This document shows, one piece after another, positions 31,456-40,066 of a stretch of DNA of 64,000 bases. The position numbers were made by a program, and so were the translations under genes. Within the stretch, counting starts at the first letter, position 1. Every line of letters starts with the position of its first letter. The stretch is from Pseudogulbenkiania ferrooxidans 2002 (GTDB taxonomy: Bacteria > Pseudomonadota > Gammaproteobacteria > Burkholderiales > Chromobacteriaceae): positions 229,247 through 293,246 of the forward strand of contig NZ_ACIS01000007.1 in NCBI RefSeq assembly GCF_000174355.1. The letters are read 5' to 3'. The notes under the pieces are model-generated. The model worked only from the letters and a program-made list of their open reading frames with translations, did not search any database and was not told the origin of the DNA.

Positions 31456-31524
31456 AGCTTAGGGATAAAGCGCAAGCGCTTGAATTCCCTCCGGCATCGG
31501 TTCTGTCGATAGTTTTGCTATCGA
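31456..31524 (-). promoter_or_regulatory. dctA promoter homologous to the gcl promoter, with inverted repeat
   Basis: TTCAAG (31479-31484) and TAAGCT (31456-31461) are 17 bases apart, as in gcl. The inverted repeat TCGATAG-TTTTG-CTATCGA (31506-31524) is centred about 102 bases before the leader start, against 101 in gcl. The arms differ from gcl at one position on each side so that symmetry is kept, which argues for a protein-binding site. Confidence 0.65.
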
Positions 31525-31817
31525 CTCCCGGCCGGTAGGCCTCTCCTCCCGAGCCGGCCGGGAGGGGGTGCTGAGCCACCTGGTGCTTGCCGAAGCGGGA
31601 CGGATTCCGCGTCGGACGACTCACCGTTACCCGCCGGCCGGAGTACAGCGGCACCGGGGACGTGGTGTTATATTCTTTCTGACATGTTAGTTTGAATTTT
31701 TCGAGTTTTGCAACAAAAATGTCTTTATGGGTTTGCTTGGTGTGGCAGGTGGAATTTGCTGCCGGCGAAGCCTGATGTGACAATTGCCGCTCGACGAAAT
31801 GGATGGGGACGAGAAAC

Positions 31818-32489
31818 ATGCAGGAGCCTGAAGGTTTGCTCTTGGCCGACAAGGCCTTCCTGGCGCTGCGGGAGCTGCTGACCGGCGGTGGCCTGCGGGC
31901 CGGGCAGTTCGTCTCGATGTCGGACCTGGTCGGGGTGATCGGGCTGCCGCTGGCGCCGGTGCGCGAAGCGGTCAAGCGCGCCGAGTCGGCCGGTTACGTC
32001 CGCGTCCTGCCCAAGCGCGGCGTGGCGGTGATGGAGGCGACGCCGGAGCTGGTGCGCGAGTGCTTCCACCTGCGCACCGTCTTCGACCAGGAGGGCGCCC
32101 GGCTGCTGGTGCGCCGGCACGCCGCGGACACGCTCGGCGAACTGCGGCAAAAGCATCAGCAGGTGCTCGACGCCGCGCGCGCCGGCATCACGCCCTCGCT
32201 GCAGCGCGAGGCGATGGCGGTGGATTGGGCCTTGCACAGCGCCCTGTCCAATGTCCTCGACAACGCCAGCATCCGGGAGATCTACGCGCGCAACCGCGAC
32301 CGCATCCTGGTGATGCAGCATTCCCGCCCGCTGCTTCCCGACCGCATCGTGCCGGCGATGCAGGAGCACCTGGCGATCATGGATGCGATCGCCGGCGGCG
32401 ACGAGCAGGAGGCCGCCGGCCAGGTGCGCAACCATTTCCGCCAGACGCTGCGCTGGTGGGGCATCATCGACGCGGCCGAGGCGTCCTGA
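31818..32489 (+). CDS. GntR-family regulator (FCD effector domain)
   Basis: 223 residues from ATG 31818 (an ATG at 31803 is in frame). The winged helix is LLADKAFLALRELL through GLPLAPVREAVKRAESAGYV and LPKRGVAVMEATPE; the FCD domain carries the metal-site histidines in FHLRTVFDQEGARLLVRRH, DWALHSALSN and MQEHLAIMDAIAGGDEQEA. It sits between dctA and puuD, surrounded by purine-ureide genes, and is a reasonable local regulator of them. The upstream region is AT-rich (31670-31740), consistent with a promoter. Confidence 0.88.
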   Translation: MQEPEGLLLADKAFLALRELLTGGGLRAGQFVSMSDLVGVIGLPLAPVREAVKRAESAGYVRVLPKRGVAVMEATPELVRECFHLRTVFDQEGARLLVRRHAADTLGELRQKHQQVLDAARAGITPSLQREAMAVDWALHSALSNVLDNASIREIYARNRDRILVMQHSRPLLPDRIVPAMQEHLAIMDAIAGGDEQEAAGQVRNHFRQTLRWWGIIDAAEAS

Positions 32490-32705
32490 GTGTGAGCAGC
32501 GCGCCGGCACCCGCTTCGGCGGACGGCCCGCTTGCCGCTGGTGCCGCCACTCCCCCGTCCCTCCTTACCCACTTCCCCCGCGCCGCGGTTGCCAAGGCGT
32601 AGCCTTCACTCCGGCCATGCCGGGCCGCTCGTCGGTCCAGCTGACCCAGGTTGGCCGAAGCCGCTGCGGCCGGGTTCTCCGTGGCCCGGGGTGCCGGGCC
32701 GGCGC

Positions 32706-33899
32706 TCAGTCCGGCGCTCCGGCGGCGGCCCATTCGATGACCAGGCGGCGTTCGGCGTCGGTCATGTGCGTCAGGTTGCCGAGCGGCATGGTCCTGCTTT
32801 GCACTTGCGCGGCCAGGCGCGCGGCGTTGCGCTTGATCTCGGCCGGTTCGTCCAGCCGCACCCCGGCCGGCGGTGCCGAAAATCCGGCAAAGCTCGGCCG
32901 TGCCGCATGGCAGGCGACGCAGCGCTGCGCCAGGATGGCGCGCACCTGCTCCAGGTTGGCCGAAGACCGTGTTTCCCCGGCCGACAGCACGCCGGACGGC
33001 GCGCCGGCCAGCGCCACCAGCAGCAACAGCGCCACGCCGGCGGCGGGAAAGCGCCAGTCGACGATGCCACGGTGGCGCAGGTTGAAGAAGTGGCGGATCA
33101 GCACCCCGGCGGCGCCGATGCCGGCCAGCAGCGCCCAGCCGTAGCGGTGGCCGTAGGTGAAGGCGAAGTGCGGGCTGATCATGATGAACAGCACCGGCAG
33201 CGTGAAGTAGTTGTTGTGCACCGAGCGCTGCTTGCCGCGCCGTCCCGGCTCCGGGTCCGGCGTCTCGCCGCGTGTCAGGGCTGCCACCATGACGCGCTGG
33301 CCCGGGATGATGACGAAGAACACGTTGCCGGCCATCAGCGTGCCGATCACCGCGCCGCAGAGCAGATACACCGCGCGCGCCGCGAACAGCTGCGACAGCC
33401 CCCAGGCCAGCGCCACCAGCAGCAGGTAAACGCTCAGACCGAGCCAGCCGTCACGCCGTCCGAGCGGGCTGCGACACAGGCCGTGGTAGACCAGCCAGGC
33501 CCCGCCCAGCGTCAGCAACGCCGCGGCCACCGCCAGCGCCGGGCTCAAGCGCGCCACGGCGCTATCGACCAGCATCACCTCGGCGCGCGCCAAATACAGC
33601 AGCGCCAGCAGCGCGAAGCCCGACAGCCAGGTGGTGTAGGCCTCCCACTTGAACCAGTGCAGCCTGGACGGCAACACGGCTGGGGCGACCAGGTACTTCT
33701 GCGGGTTGTAGAAGCCGCCGCCGTGCACCGCCCACAGCTCACCGCCGACGCCGCGCCGCTGCAGTTCCGGGTCGGTGGGCGGAGTCAGGTGGTTGTCGAG
33801 CCAGACGAAGTAGAACGACGCCCCGATCCACGCCACCCCGGCCACGAAGTGCAGCCAGCGCAGCAGCAGCGCCAGCCAGTCGAGCAGGTAGGCAACCAC
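32706..33899 (-). CDS. puuD: Membrane-bound urate oxidase with cytochrome c domain
   Basis: 397 residues. PuuD oxidises urate to 5-hydroxyisourate and passes electrons to the respiratory chain. About eight hydrophobic helices fill residues 1-290 (LLLRWLHFVAGVAWIGASFY, FKWEAYTTWLSGFALLALLY, HNNYFTLPVLFIMISPHFAF). A C-terminal c-type cytochrome segment contains CVACH with the later methionine in SRTMPLGNLTHMTDAERR. It replaces soluble uricase or FAD-dependent HpxO. hiuH lies immediately upstream (two-base gap), so the product is passed to its hydrolase. Confidence 0.93.
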   Translation of the reverse strand: MVAYLLDWLALLLRWLHFVAGVAWIGASFYFVWLDNHLTPPTDPELQRRGVGGELWAVHGGGFYNPQKYLVAPAVLPSRLHWFKWEAYTTWLSGFALLALLYLARAEVMLVDSAVARLSPALAVAAALLTLGGAWLVYHGLCRSPLGRRDGWLGLSVYLLLVALAWGLSQLFAARAVYLLCGAVIGTLMAGNVFFVIIPGQRVMVAALTRGETPDPEPGRRGKQRSVHNNYFTLPVLFIMISPHFAFTYGHRYGWALLAGIGAAGVLIRHFFNLRHRGIVDWRFPAAGVALLLLVALAGAPSGVLSAGETRSSANLEQVRAILAQRCVACHAARPSFAGFSAPPAGVRLDEPAEIKRNAARLAAQVQSRTMPLGNLTHMTDAERRLVIEWAAAGAPD

Positions 33900-33901
33900 G
33901 C

Positions 33902-34255
33902 TCAGCTCCCGCGGTAGCTGCTGTAGCCGTACGGCGCCAGCAGCAGCGGGATGTGGTAGTGCGCCGTGGTATCGCTGATGCCGAAGCGGATCGGCACCAC
34001 GTCGAGGAAGGGTGGGTCGCCCAGGGCATGGCCCTGCGCGCGCAGGTAGTCGCCGGCGGCGAAGTGCAGCTCGTACACCCCCGGCTGCAGCGCCGCGCCT
34101 TCCAGCAGCGGGGCATTGCAGCGGCCGTCGGCGTTGGTGCGGGTAACCAGCAGCCGGCGTGGTTGCAGGCCGTCGATGCGGTACAGGCTCACGACCAGCC
34201 CGGCGGCGGGGCAGCCGCGCGCGGTATCGAGCACATGCGTGGTGAGACGGCCCAT
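33902..34255 (-). CDS. hiuH: 5-hydroxyisourate hydrolase (transthyretin-like)
   Basis: 117 residues. It hydrolyses 5-hydroxyisourate to OHCU. Diagnostic features are the opening [19 protein letters not shown], the arginine in [15 protein letters not shown], the histidine-rich [19 protein letters not shown] and the C-terminal YRGS tetrapeptide. It is first in the minus-strand pair hiuH-puuD and divergent from uraD. Confidence 0.97.
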   Translation of the reverse strand: MGRLTTHVLDTARGCPAAGLVVSLYRIDGLQPRRLLVTRTNADGRCNAPLLEGAALQPGVYELHFAAGDYLRAQGHALGDPPFLDVVPIRFGISDTTAHYHIPLLLAPYGYSSYRGS

Positions 34256-34322
34256 GGCGTGGCCTTTCTGTCGGTCATGACGATGCTGTCGGGAAAGCAG
34301 CGCAGTGGCCAGCTTCTATTAT

Positions 34323-34332
34323 GGTTATAACC
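34323..34332. promoter_or_regulatory. Palindrome GGTTATAACC between hiuH and uraD
   Basis: A perfect 10-bp palindrome in the roughly 120-base divergent gap, within AT-richer sequence. It could be an operator controlling both hiuH-puuD and uraD, or simply overlap a -10 region; no second copy was seen. Confidence 0.35.
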
Positions 34333-34373
34333 GCATGGTGATGATTCGCCGCGTTGGCGGCAGGAAGGACGCC

Positions 34374-34892
34374 ATGGATAGCCCTGACAACCGGCGCTGG
34401 ACGCCGGCGGACTTGTCGGCCCTGGAGCGCGACGCTTTCGTCGCCGCGCTCGACGGCGTGTTCGAACAGACGGCGTGGGTGGCCGAGCGCGCCTGGGAAC
34501 AACGCCCGTTCAGCACGCGCTTTGCGCTGTGGCAGGCGCTGGTGTCCGCCATGCTGTCAGCCTCCCACGAGGAACAGCTGGCGCTGATCCGCGCCCACCC
34601 CGAACTGGGTACACGTGCCCCGCTGAGCGCGGCCTCGGGCGGCGAGCAGCAGGCCGCCGGCCTGCGCCAGGAGAGCGCCGACACCGCGCGGCTGGCCGAA
34701 CTCAACGCCCACTATCGCGCGCGCTTCGGCCATCCCTTCATCGTCGCCGTGGCCGGGCTCGGCCGGGACGACATCCTCGCCCAGCTCGAGCAGCGCCTGC
34801 ACGACCCCCCGCAACAGGAATTCGCCCGCTGTCTCGGCGAGATCGGCCGCATCGCCGCGCTGCGGCTGGCGCAGCGGGTGAGTAGTGCTTAG
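34374..34892 (+). CDS. uraD: OHCU decarboxylase
   Basis: 172 residues from ATG 34374, with AGGAAGGA upstream. It decarboxylates 2-oxo-4-hydroxy-4-carboxy-5-ureidoimidazoline to S-allantoin. Family residues are VFEQTAWVAERAWEQRPF, LIRAHPELGTRAPLS (the HPEL histidine is catalytic), and NAHYRARFGHPFIVAVAGL. Divergent from hiuH-puuD and supplying the substrate of the racemase/PuuE genes. Confidence 0.95.
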   Translation: MDSPDNRRWTPADLSALERDAFVAALDGVFEQTAWVAERAWEQRPFSTRFALWQALVSAMLSASHEEQLALIRAHPELGTRAPLSAASGGEQQAAGLRQESADTARLAELNAHYRARFGHPFIVAVAGLGRDDILAQLEQRLHDPPQQEFARCLGEIGRIAALRLAQRVSSA

Positions 34893-34981
34893 GCGTGCCG
34901 CCTCCGCCCCGCGGAGGCGTCCTTTCCCCCGGTGAGGGGGCCGTCTGCAGGCAGCGGCTGCGCGGGTGGGCGTGCGGCCGG

Positions 34982-35728
34982 CTAGGCCGGCGTTTTCGGC
35001 GGCGAGGCGTCGCCGGTGGAAATGTCCCGGCCCACCCGACGCAGATGCTGCTCGACGTAGAAGGCCGCCGCCTGCTCGTCGCCGCTGACGATCGCCTCGT
35101 AGATCAGCTGGTGTTCCGCCACGTACAGGCTGATGCGTTCCTCGTCGTAGATCCCGTCGTCACGCAGCCGCTGCCACAGCGGCTGCTCCATGGCTTTCGC
35201 GATTTCGTCGGCGATGCGCACCATCAGCGCATCGCCGGTCATCACGGCCAGCTGGCGATGGAACAGCCGGTCGCTCTCGCTCCACAACGCCTGCTGTGCC
35301 TGGATGTCGATGTTCTTGACGTTCTTCATCAGCGCCAGGTAGTGCTCGGCCTTGTCGTCGCGCTGTCCGCGTCGCGCGGCCAGCCGCGCGATGGCGGGCT
35401 CCAGCAGCAGCCGCACCTCCAGCGTTGACAGCGGGCTGTCGTCGGCGCGTCGGTCCGTGTCGGCGAGCTGGGCCTGCTGCAGCCGCTGCAAGGCATCGGC
35501 ACAGACGTAGGTGCCCGAGCCGCGGCGCGTCATCACCAGCTGCTGGTTCTGCAGCGACCCGATGGCCTCGCGCACGGCGGGGCGGCTGACGCGGAAGCGT
35601 GCCGCCAGCTCGCGCTCCGACGGCAGGCGGGATTCCGGCAGGAATTCGCCGTTGGTGATGCTGTGCTGGATTTGCTCGGCCACCTGCTGGTAGATCGGGC
35701 GCGGCTGGAAGTGGTTGGTCTCTTGCAT
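34982..35728 (-). CDS. GntR-family regulator (FadR/PdhR-like, FCD domain)
   Basis: 248 residues from ATG 35728 (a GTG three codons earlier is in frame). The winged helix shows QQVAEQIQHSITNGEFLPES and LAARFRVSRPAVREAIGSLQ; the FCD domain begins near STLEVRLLLEPAIARLAARR. It is divergent from the ketimine-reductase operon. The intervening gap carries several AATTGGT/ACCAATT half-sites, the pattern recognised by PdhR/LldR-type members, so it most likely autoregulates and controls 35960-39340. Confidence 0.9.
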   Translation of the reverse strand: MQETNHFQPRPIYQQVAEQIQHSITNGEFLPESRLPSERELAARFRVSRPAVREAIGSLQNQQLVMTRRGSGTYVCADALQRLQQAQLADTDRRADDSPLSTLEVRLLLEPAIARLAARRGQRDDKAEHYLALMKNVKNIDIQAQQALWSESDRLFHRQLAVMTGDALMVRIADEIAKAMEQPLWQRLRDDGIYDEERISLYVAEHQLIYEAIVSGDEQAAAFYVEQHLRRVGRDISTGDASPPKTPA

Positions 35729-35740
35729 GGTGGTCACTCA

Positions 35741-35942
35741 AATTGGTCTAAAAGCGGACATGAGTGTTGCGTATTGGTGACAAAGTTTACCAAATTCCCT
35801 GGCGATGACGCGATAGGGTTGTGCCTTGCGTGGCTAATTGGTAATTTTTTTGACATGAACAGTGTGGTTGCTGTCCTGCATCTGGCCAGTTTTGGATGGT
35901 TGATGTGGAAGCAACCAAAATCTGGTCGAAATTCTACCAATT
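35741..35942. promoter_or_regulatory. Operator array of AATTGGT half-sites
   Basis: Half-sites occur at 35741-35747 (AATTGGT), 35773-35778 with 35789-35795 (ATTGGT...ACCAAAT, an inverted pair), 35836-35842 (AATTGGT) and 35936-35942 (ACCAATT). The last lies just before the ATG of the reductase gene at 35960. The spread over 200 bases suggests several operators or looping by the divergent GntR protein. Confidence 0.6.
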
Positions 35943-35959
35943 CAGAGGTCTGACGCCCC

Positions 35960-36898
35960 ATGAGCATGCCGACACCGCTACCGGTTCTCTCCGCCCGCCA
36001 AACCGCCGAGCTGCTGCCCTTCGATTCCCTGTGCCAAGGGCTGGCGTACGCCGCCGAAGAGTACCAGGCCGGTCGCATCAGCAGCCCGGAACGCCAGGTG
36101 CTGCCGTTACAGGAGGAGGGCGTGCTGCTCTCGATGCCGGCCTCCGCCCACGATGTCGCCATGCACAAGCTGGTCAACGTCTGCCCGCACAACAGCCGCC
36201 GCGGCCTGCCCACCATCCACGGCGTGGTCAGCGTCTACGACGCCGCCAGCGGCGTGCCGCTGCTGATCCTGGACGGGCCGACCGTCACCGCACGGCGCAC
36301 CGCGGCGGTTTCGATGCTGGCGATGCGCTCGCTGCAAGCGGCGCCTACGCGCCACGTTGCGCTGATCGGCACCGGCAAGCAGGCGGCCGGCCATGCCGAG
36401 GCGCTGGCGGCGCTGTATCCGGGACTGCGCGTCGACGTGCATGGCCACCAGAGGGCGGCCGCCGAGGCGTTCTGCCGCGAGCACGGCACGCTCGGCCTGG
36501 ATCTGCAGCCGGCCACGGGGGACGTGGCCGAGGCGGCGCAAGTAGTGATCATGCTGACCACCAGCAAGGTTCCGGTGTACGACCAGCCGGCGCGTCCCGA
36601 TCGTCTGCTGATCGGGGTCGGCGCCTTCCGTCCCGACATGGCCGAGCTGGGGCCGCACGCCATCGCCGGCAGCCAGCTGTTTTCCGACGACCCGGTCGGC
36701 GCGCGCCACGAGGCTGGGGATCTGATCCAGGCCGGGATCGACTGGTCCACCGTGGCGTCGCTGGCCGACGCCGTGGCCGGACGCTTCGACGCGGCCCGCC
36801 CGCGCCTGTTCAAGAGCGTCGGTACCGCCGCCTGGGATCTGGCGGCGGCGCGATGCGCGCTGGCCAACTGGCGCCTCGGCGTAGGCGAGGGGGCATGA
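35960..36898 (+). CDS. Ornithine cyclodeaminase/mu-crystallin family ketimine reductase
   Basis: 312 residues. The family includes Delta1-pyrroline-2-carboxylate / Delta1-piperideine-2-carboxylate reductases, which reduce cyclic imines to L-proline or L-pipecolate. Visible are HKLVNVCPHNSRRGLPTIHG, DGPTVTARRTAAVSMLAMR and the NAD(P) motif VALIGTGKQAAGHAEALAAL. It overlaps the next gene (a D-amino-acid dehydrogenase) as ATGA, and that enzyme would make the imine this one reduces. True ornithine cyclodeaminase activity is less likely. Confidence 0.85.
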   Translation: MSMPTPLPVLSARQTAELLPFDSLCQGLAYAAEEYQAGRISSPERQVLPLQEEGVLLSMPASAHDVAMHKLVNVCPHNSRRGLPTIHGVVSVYDAASGVPLLILDGPTVTARRTAAVSMLAMRSLQAAPTRHVALIGTGKQAAGHAEALAALYPGLRVDVHGHQRAAAEAFCREHGTLGLDLQPATGDVAEAAQVVIMLTTSKVPVYDQPARPDRLLIGVGAFRPDMAELGPHAIAGSQLFSDDPVGARHEAGDLIQAGIDWSTVASLADAVAGRFDAARPRLFKSVGTAAWDLAAARCALANWRLGVGEGA

Positions 36899-38139
36899 GC
36901 CGCGCCGACGTCATCGTGGTCGGCGCCGGCGTGGTCGGCATCGCCAGCGCGCTGCAACTGCGCCTGGCCGGGCTCGACGTGCTGTTGCTCGACCGCGATC
37001 CGCCGGCGTCCGGCACCTCGTCCGGCAACGCCGGGGCGCTGGCGGTGAGCGAGGTGTTCCCGCTCGCCGAGCCTGGCGTGCTGCGCCAGGTGCCACGTTG
37101 GCTGCTCAATCCGCTCGGCCCGCTGGCGGTACGCTGGCGCCATCTGCCCGGTCTGATGCCGTGGCTCGGCCGCTTCGTGCTGGCGAGCCGGCCAGCGCGG
37201 GTGGCGGCGCTGAGCCGGCAGCTGGGACAGCTGCTGGCCCGGGTGAACCAGGACTACGCCCCGCTCATCGCCCGCTGCGGTCTGGAAGGGAGCTGGCGTC
37301 GCCACGGCGCACTGGCGCTCTATCCCGATCAGGGCGCCCTGCAGGCCGACCTGGCGCGCTGGCAGCGGCGCGGCGAGCAGGGCGTGCGCTGGCGGCGCTG
37401 CGACAAAGACCAACTGACACGGCTGGAGCCGGCCTTGCGTGCGCCGTGGCAGCAGGGGGTGCTGATTCCCGACTGGTCGCACGTGGACGATCCCTACCTG
37501 TTCAGCCTCGGCCTGTTCCAGCAGTTCCTGCGCGAAGGCGGCCGGTTCCTGCAGCAGCCGGTGACGGCGCTGCGTCAGCAGCACGGCACCGTCAGCGGCA
37601 TCACCCTGGCCGACGGCCGCGCGCTGAGCGCGGGGCAGGTCGTGGTGGCGAGCGGCGTGTGGAGCGACCGTTTCGCACGCCAGGCTGGCCAGGCGCTGCC
37701 GCTGGAGAGTGAGCGCGGCTACCACCTGACCCTGCCCAGGGCCGGTCGTCCGCTGCGGCATTTCCTGCTCAACGCCAGTGAAAGCTTCGTCATCCTGCCG
37801 ATGGCCGACGGTGGCCTGCGCCTCGCCGGCACGGTGGAACTGGCGCACCGCGACGCGCCGCCGGACTACCGTCGCGCCCACCTGCTGCTGGACAAGGCGC
37901 AGGCCATGCTGGGCGAGCTCGGTACCGAGGGCATGAGCGCCTGGATGGGCAACCGCCCGTCGGTGCCGGATACCGTGCCGGTGATCGGCCCGTCCTCGCA
38001 CCTGCGGCAACTGTTCTTCGCCTGCGGTCATGGCCATCTCGGCCTGACCCTCGCCGCCACCACCGGCGCGCTGCTGCGCGACCACCTCACCGGGGTGGCG
38101 GCCATTCCGCCAGAGTTCTGGCCCGGCCGGTTCCGTTAG
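36895..38139 (+). CDS. DadA-like FAD-dependent D-amino-acid dehydrogenase
   Basis: 414 residues. The N-terminal FAD motif VIVVGAGVVGIASALQLRLA is followed by SSGNAGALAVSEVFPLAEPG (typical of D-amino-acid dehydrogenases) and a C-terminal GNRPSVPDTVPVIGPSSHLR then ACGHGHLGLTLAATTG. It oxidises a D-amino acid to the imino/keto acid with electrons to quinones. Coupling to the upstream ketimine reductase makes D-proline or D-hydroxyproline/pipecolate plausible. The start ATG overlaps the upstream stop. Confidence 0.87.
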   Translation: MSRADVIVVGAGVVGIASALQLRLAGLDVLLLDRDPPASGTSSGNAGALAVSEVFPLAEPGVLRQVPRWLLNPLGPLAVRWRHLPGLMPWLGRFVLASRPARVAALSRQLGQLLARVNQDYAPLIARCGLEGSWRRHGALALYPDQGALQADLARWQRRGEQGVRWRRCDKDQLTRLEPALRAPWQQGVLIPDWSHVDDPYLFSLGLFQQFLREGGRFLQQPVTALRQQHGTVSGITLADGRALSAGQVVVASGVWSDRFARQAGQALPLESERGYHLTLPRAGRPLRHFLLNASESFVILPMADGGLRLAGTVELAHRDAPPDYRRAHLLLDKAQAMLGELGTEGMSAWMGNRPSVPDTVPVIGPSSHLRQLFFACGHGHLGLTLAATTGALLRDHLTGVAAIPPEFWPGRFR

Positions 38140-38221
38140 CGTTCCGGTCGGTGCCAACGCTGTCGCAATCAAGCTGTTGCTGTGCCCTTGTCGATTCAAC
38201 AACCTCATCAGGATGCAAAAC

Positions 38222-39340
38222 ATGAAACACACCCTGCTCGTTACCCTGCTGGCCCTGGGGGGCATCAGCGCCGCTTCTGCCGCCGAGGTGGTGAAAATCG
38301 GCTTCATCGGCCCCTTGACCGGGCCGGACGCCCACTGGGGCAAGGACAACCAGAACTGTGCCCAGCTCGCCGTCGACACCCTCAACCGCAGTGCGCTGAG
38401 GATCAACGGCCAGCCGGTGCAGTTCGAACTGGTATCGCAGGACGACCAGGAAGACCCCAAGCAGTCCACCCTGGCCGCGCAAAAACTGCTGGATGAAGAA
38501 GTGAAGGCGGTGGTCGGCCCGTTCACGTCGGGCACCACCATTCCCGCCGCGCGCATCATCAACCAGGCTGGTCTGCCGCAGTTCTCGGTGGCGGTCAACG
38601 CCACCTACACCAACCAGGGCTACGGCAACGCCTTCCGCCTGAGCGCGGTGGACACCCGCATGGGACCGGCTATCGCCCAATACGCGCTGAGCGAATTGAA
38701 GGCCAAGCGCATCGCCATGATCGACGACCGCACCGCCTATAGCCAGGGCCTGGCCGACAAGTTCGAGGCCGAGGCCAAGCGTCTGGGGGCGCAGGTGATT
38801 CGCCGCGAATACACCACGCCGGGACAGAACAACTTCAGTCCGATCCTGACCACGATCCGTGCCGCCAAGCCGGACCTGCTGTTCGTCGCCATGTCCGACA
38901 GCCAGGCGGCCCCCCTGGCGCTGCAGATGAAACAGCTCGGCCTGTCCACCAAGGTGCTCAGTGGCGACATGATCCAGACCGATAACTTCATCAAGCTCTC
39001 CGGCAGCAACAGCGAAGGCTTCATGGCGGCGGTGGCCGGCAACGTGCTGGAAAAGCGCAGCCAGGGGCAGGACTTCATCAAGCGCTATCATGCCAAGTAC
39101 GGCAAGCCGCCCTTGTCCTACGGCCCGCAGCACTACGACGCGGTGATGCTGGTGGCGAAGGCCATGCAGCAGGCCAACAGCACCGAGCCCGGCAAGGTCA
39201 CGGCGGCGCTGAAGAAGATCAGTTACGAGGGAGTGAACGCCAGCTACCGCTTCGATAGCCGTGGCGACCTGATCCAGGCGCCGATCACCGTCTATCAGGT
39301 GCGCCAGGCCAAGTGGGCGCCGGTCAAGGTGACCTTCTGA
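38222..39340 (+). CDS. Branched-chain/amino-acid ABC transporter substrate-binding protein (LivJ type)
   Basis: 372 residues from ATG 38222 with AGGA eight bases upstream. A signal peptide (MKHTLLVTLLALGGISAASA, cut before AEVVKIG) directs it to the periplasm. The fold is type I periplasmic binding protein (IGFIGPLTGPDAHWGKDNQN, VGPFTSGTTIPAARIINQAG). No permease or ATPase genes follow; a strong terminator comes 27 bases after the stop, so it must work with components encoded elsewhere. It likely captures the amino acid used by the two preceding enzymes. Confidence 0.9.
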   Translation: MKHTLLVTLLALGGISAASAAEVVKIGFIGPLTGPDAHWGKDNQNCAQLAVDTLNRSALRINGQPVQFELVSQDDQEDPKQSTLAAQKLLDEEVKAVVGPFTSGTTIPAARIINQAGLPQFSVAVNATYTNQGYGNAFRLSAVDTRMGPAIAQYALSELKAKRIAMIDDRTAYSQGLADKFEAEAKRLGAQVIRREYTTPGQNNFSPILTTIRAAKPDLLFVAMSDSQAAPLALQMKQLGLSTKVLSGDMIQTDNFIKLSGSNSEGFMAAVAGNVLEKRSQGQDFIKRYHAKYGKPPLSYGPQHYDAVMLVAKAMQQANSTEPGKVTAALKKISYEGVNASYRFDSRGDLIQAPITVYQVRQAKWAPVKVTF

Positions 39341-39366
39341 GATTTTCCCTGTTGTTGTCAGCTTGC

Positions 39367-39390
39367 GCCCGGCCTAGGCCGGGCTTTTTT
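39367..39390 (+). terminator. Rho-independent terminator after the binding-protein gene
   Basis: GCCCGGCC-TA-GGCCGGGC forms a perfect 8-bp stem followed by TTTTTT. Confidence 0.92.
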
Positions 39391-39436
39391 CGCTGTGGCG
39401 GCTGCCGGACGACGAGGCCCGGCACGGGTGCCAGGG

Positions 39437-39455
39437 GATCGTGAACAGGTTTCTA
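39437..39455 (+). repeat. Solo terminal repeat of the TIR element
   Basis: GATCGTGAACAGGTTTCTA matches the right terminal repeat of elements A-C with one extra T. No left arm or core is visible in the ~45 bases upstream. As with the full copies, it coincides with a stop codon, here that of the minus-strand tlpA-like gene. Confidence 0.7.
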
Positions 39456-39947
39456 GAGATGCGGCTCTACCGCCTGCAGCAGGGTCTGTTCCGACAGCTT
39501 GCCGATCAGCGTGGCGACCTGCTTGCCGGAGCGGTCCAGCACCACGGTGTAGGGCAGGCCGCCGGCCGGGTTGCCGATGGCGCGCATCAGGTCGAGCGTG
39601 TTGCCGTCGCCCAGCACGATGGGATAGCTCACCCGGGTCGTGCGCAGGTAATTGCCGACCGACACCTTGTCGTCGAGCGCCACGCCGACCACCTCGACGC
39701 CGCGCGGCGCCAGGCGGGTGCGCACGGCGTTGAGCATCGGCATCTCCTCGCGGCAGGGCGAACACCAGGTGGCCCAGAAATTCACCACGGTGACCTTGCC
39801 CTTGTACTGGGTGAGCGCGGCGTTCCTGCCGGCCAGGTCGGTGAAGCGGGCGCGTTCCAGCGCCGGGCTGGCGGCGGCCGGCAGCGCCGTCAACAGCGCG
39901 GCGCACAGCAGCGGCAGCACGCCGCGGCGCAGAGTGGTGGGGGTCAT
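39453..39947 (-). CDS. TlpA/ResA-like periplasmic thiol-disulfide protein
   Basis: 164 residues with a signal peptide (LPLLCAALLTALPAAASP). The thioredoxin fold carries NFWATWCSPCREEMPMLNA with the redox pair CSPC, VVGVALDDK and the cis-proline segment GGLPYTVVLDRSGK. Such proteins reduce disulfides for cytochrome c maturation or other periplasmic partners. It stands alone; its stop codon TAG is formed at the edge of a solo copy of the TIR repeat. A second TlpA-like gene lies at 59818. Confidence 0.9.
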   Translation of the reverse strand: MTPTTLRRGVLPLLCAALLTALPAAASPALERARFTDLAGRNAALTQYKGKVTVVNFWATWCSPCREEMPMLNAVRTRLAPRGVEVVGVALDDKVSVGNYLRTTRVSYPIVLGDGNTLDLMRAIGNPAGGLPYTVVLDRSGKQVATLIGKLSEQTLLQAVEPHL

Positions 39948-40066
39948 CGGATCATCCTGTAAAAACGTGGCAACAGCTTGGAGCGGGCGGCGCAGCCAGG
40001 GTTCGCCACGGGGGAGGGCGGTGTTTCGTGCTACACTTAAACGCTTGATTTCATAGCGGAGCCGGC

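Noticed and set aside
35960..36898. True ornithine cyclodeaminase
   Set aside because: No ornithine or arginine catabolic genes are nearby, and coupling to a D-amino-acid dehydrogenase fits a ketimine reductase better.
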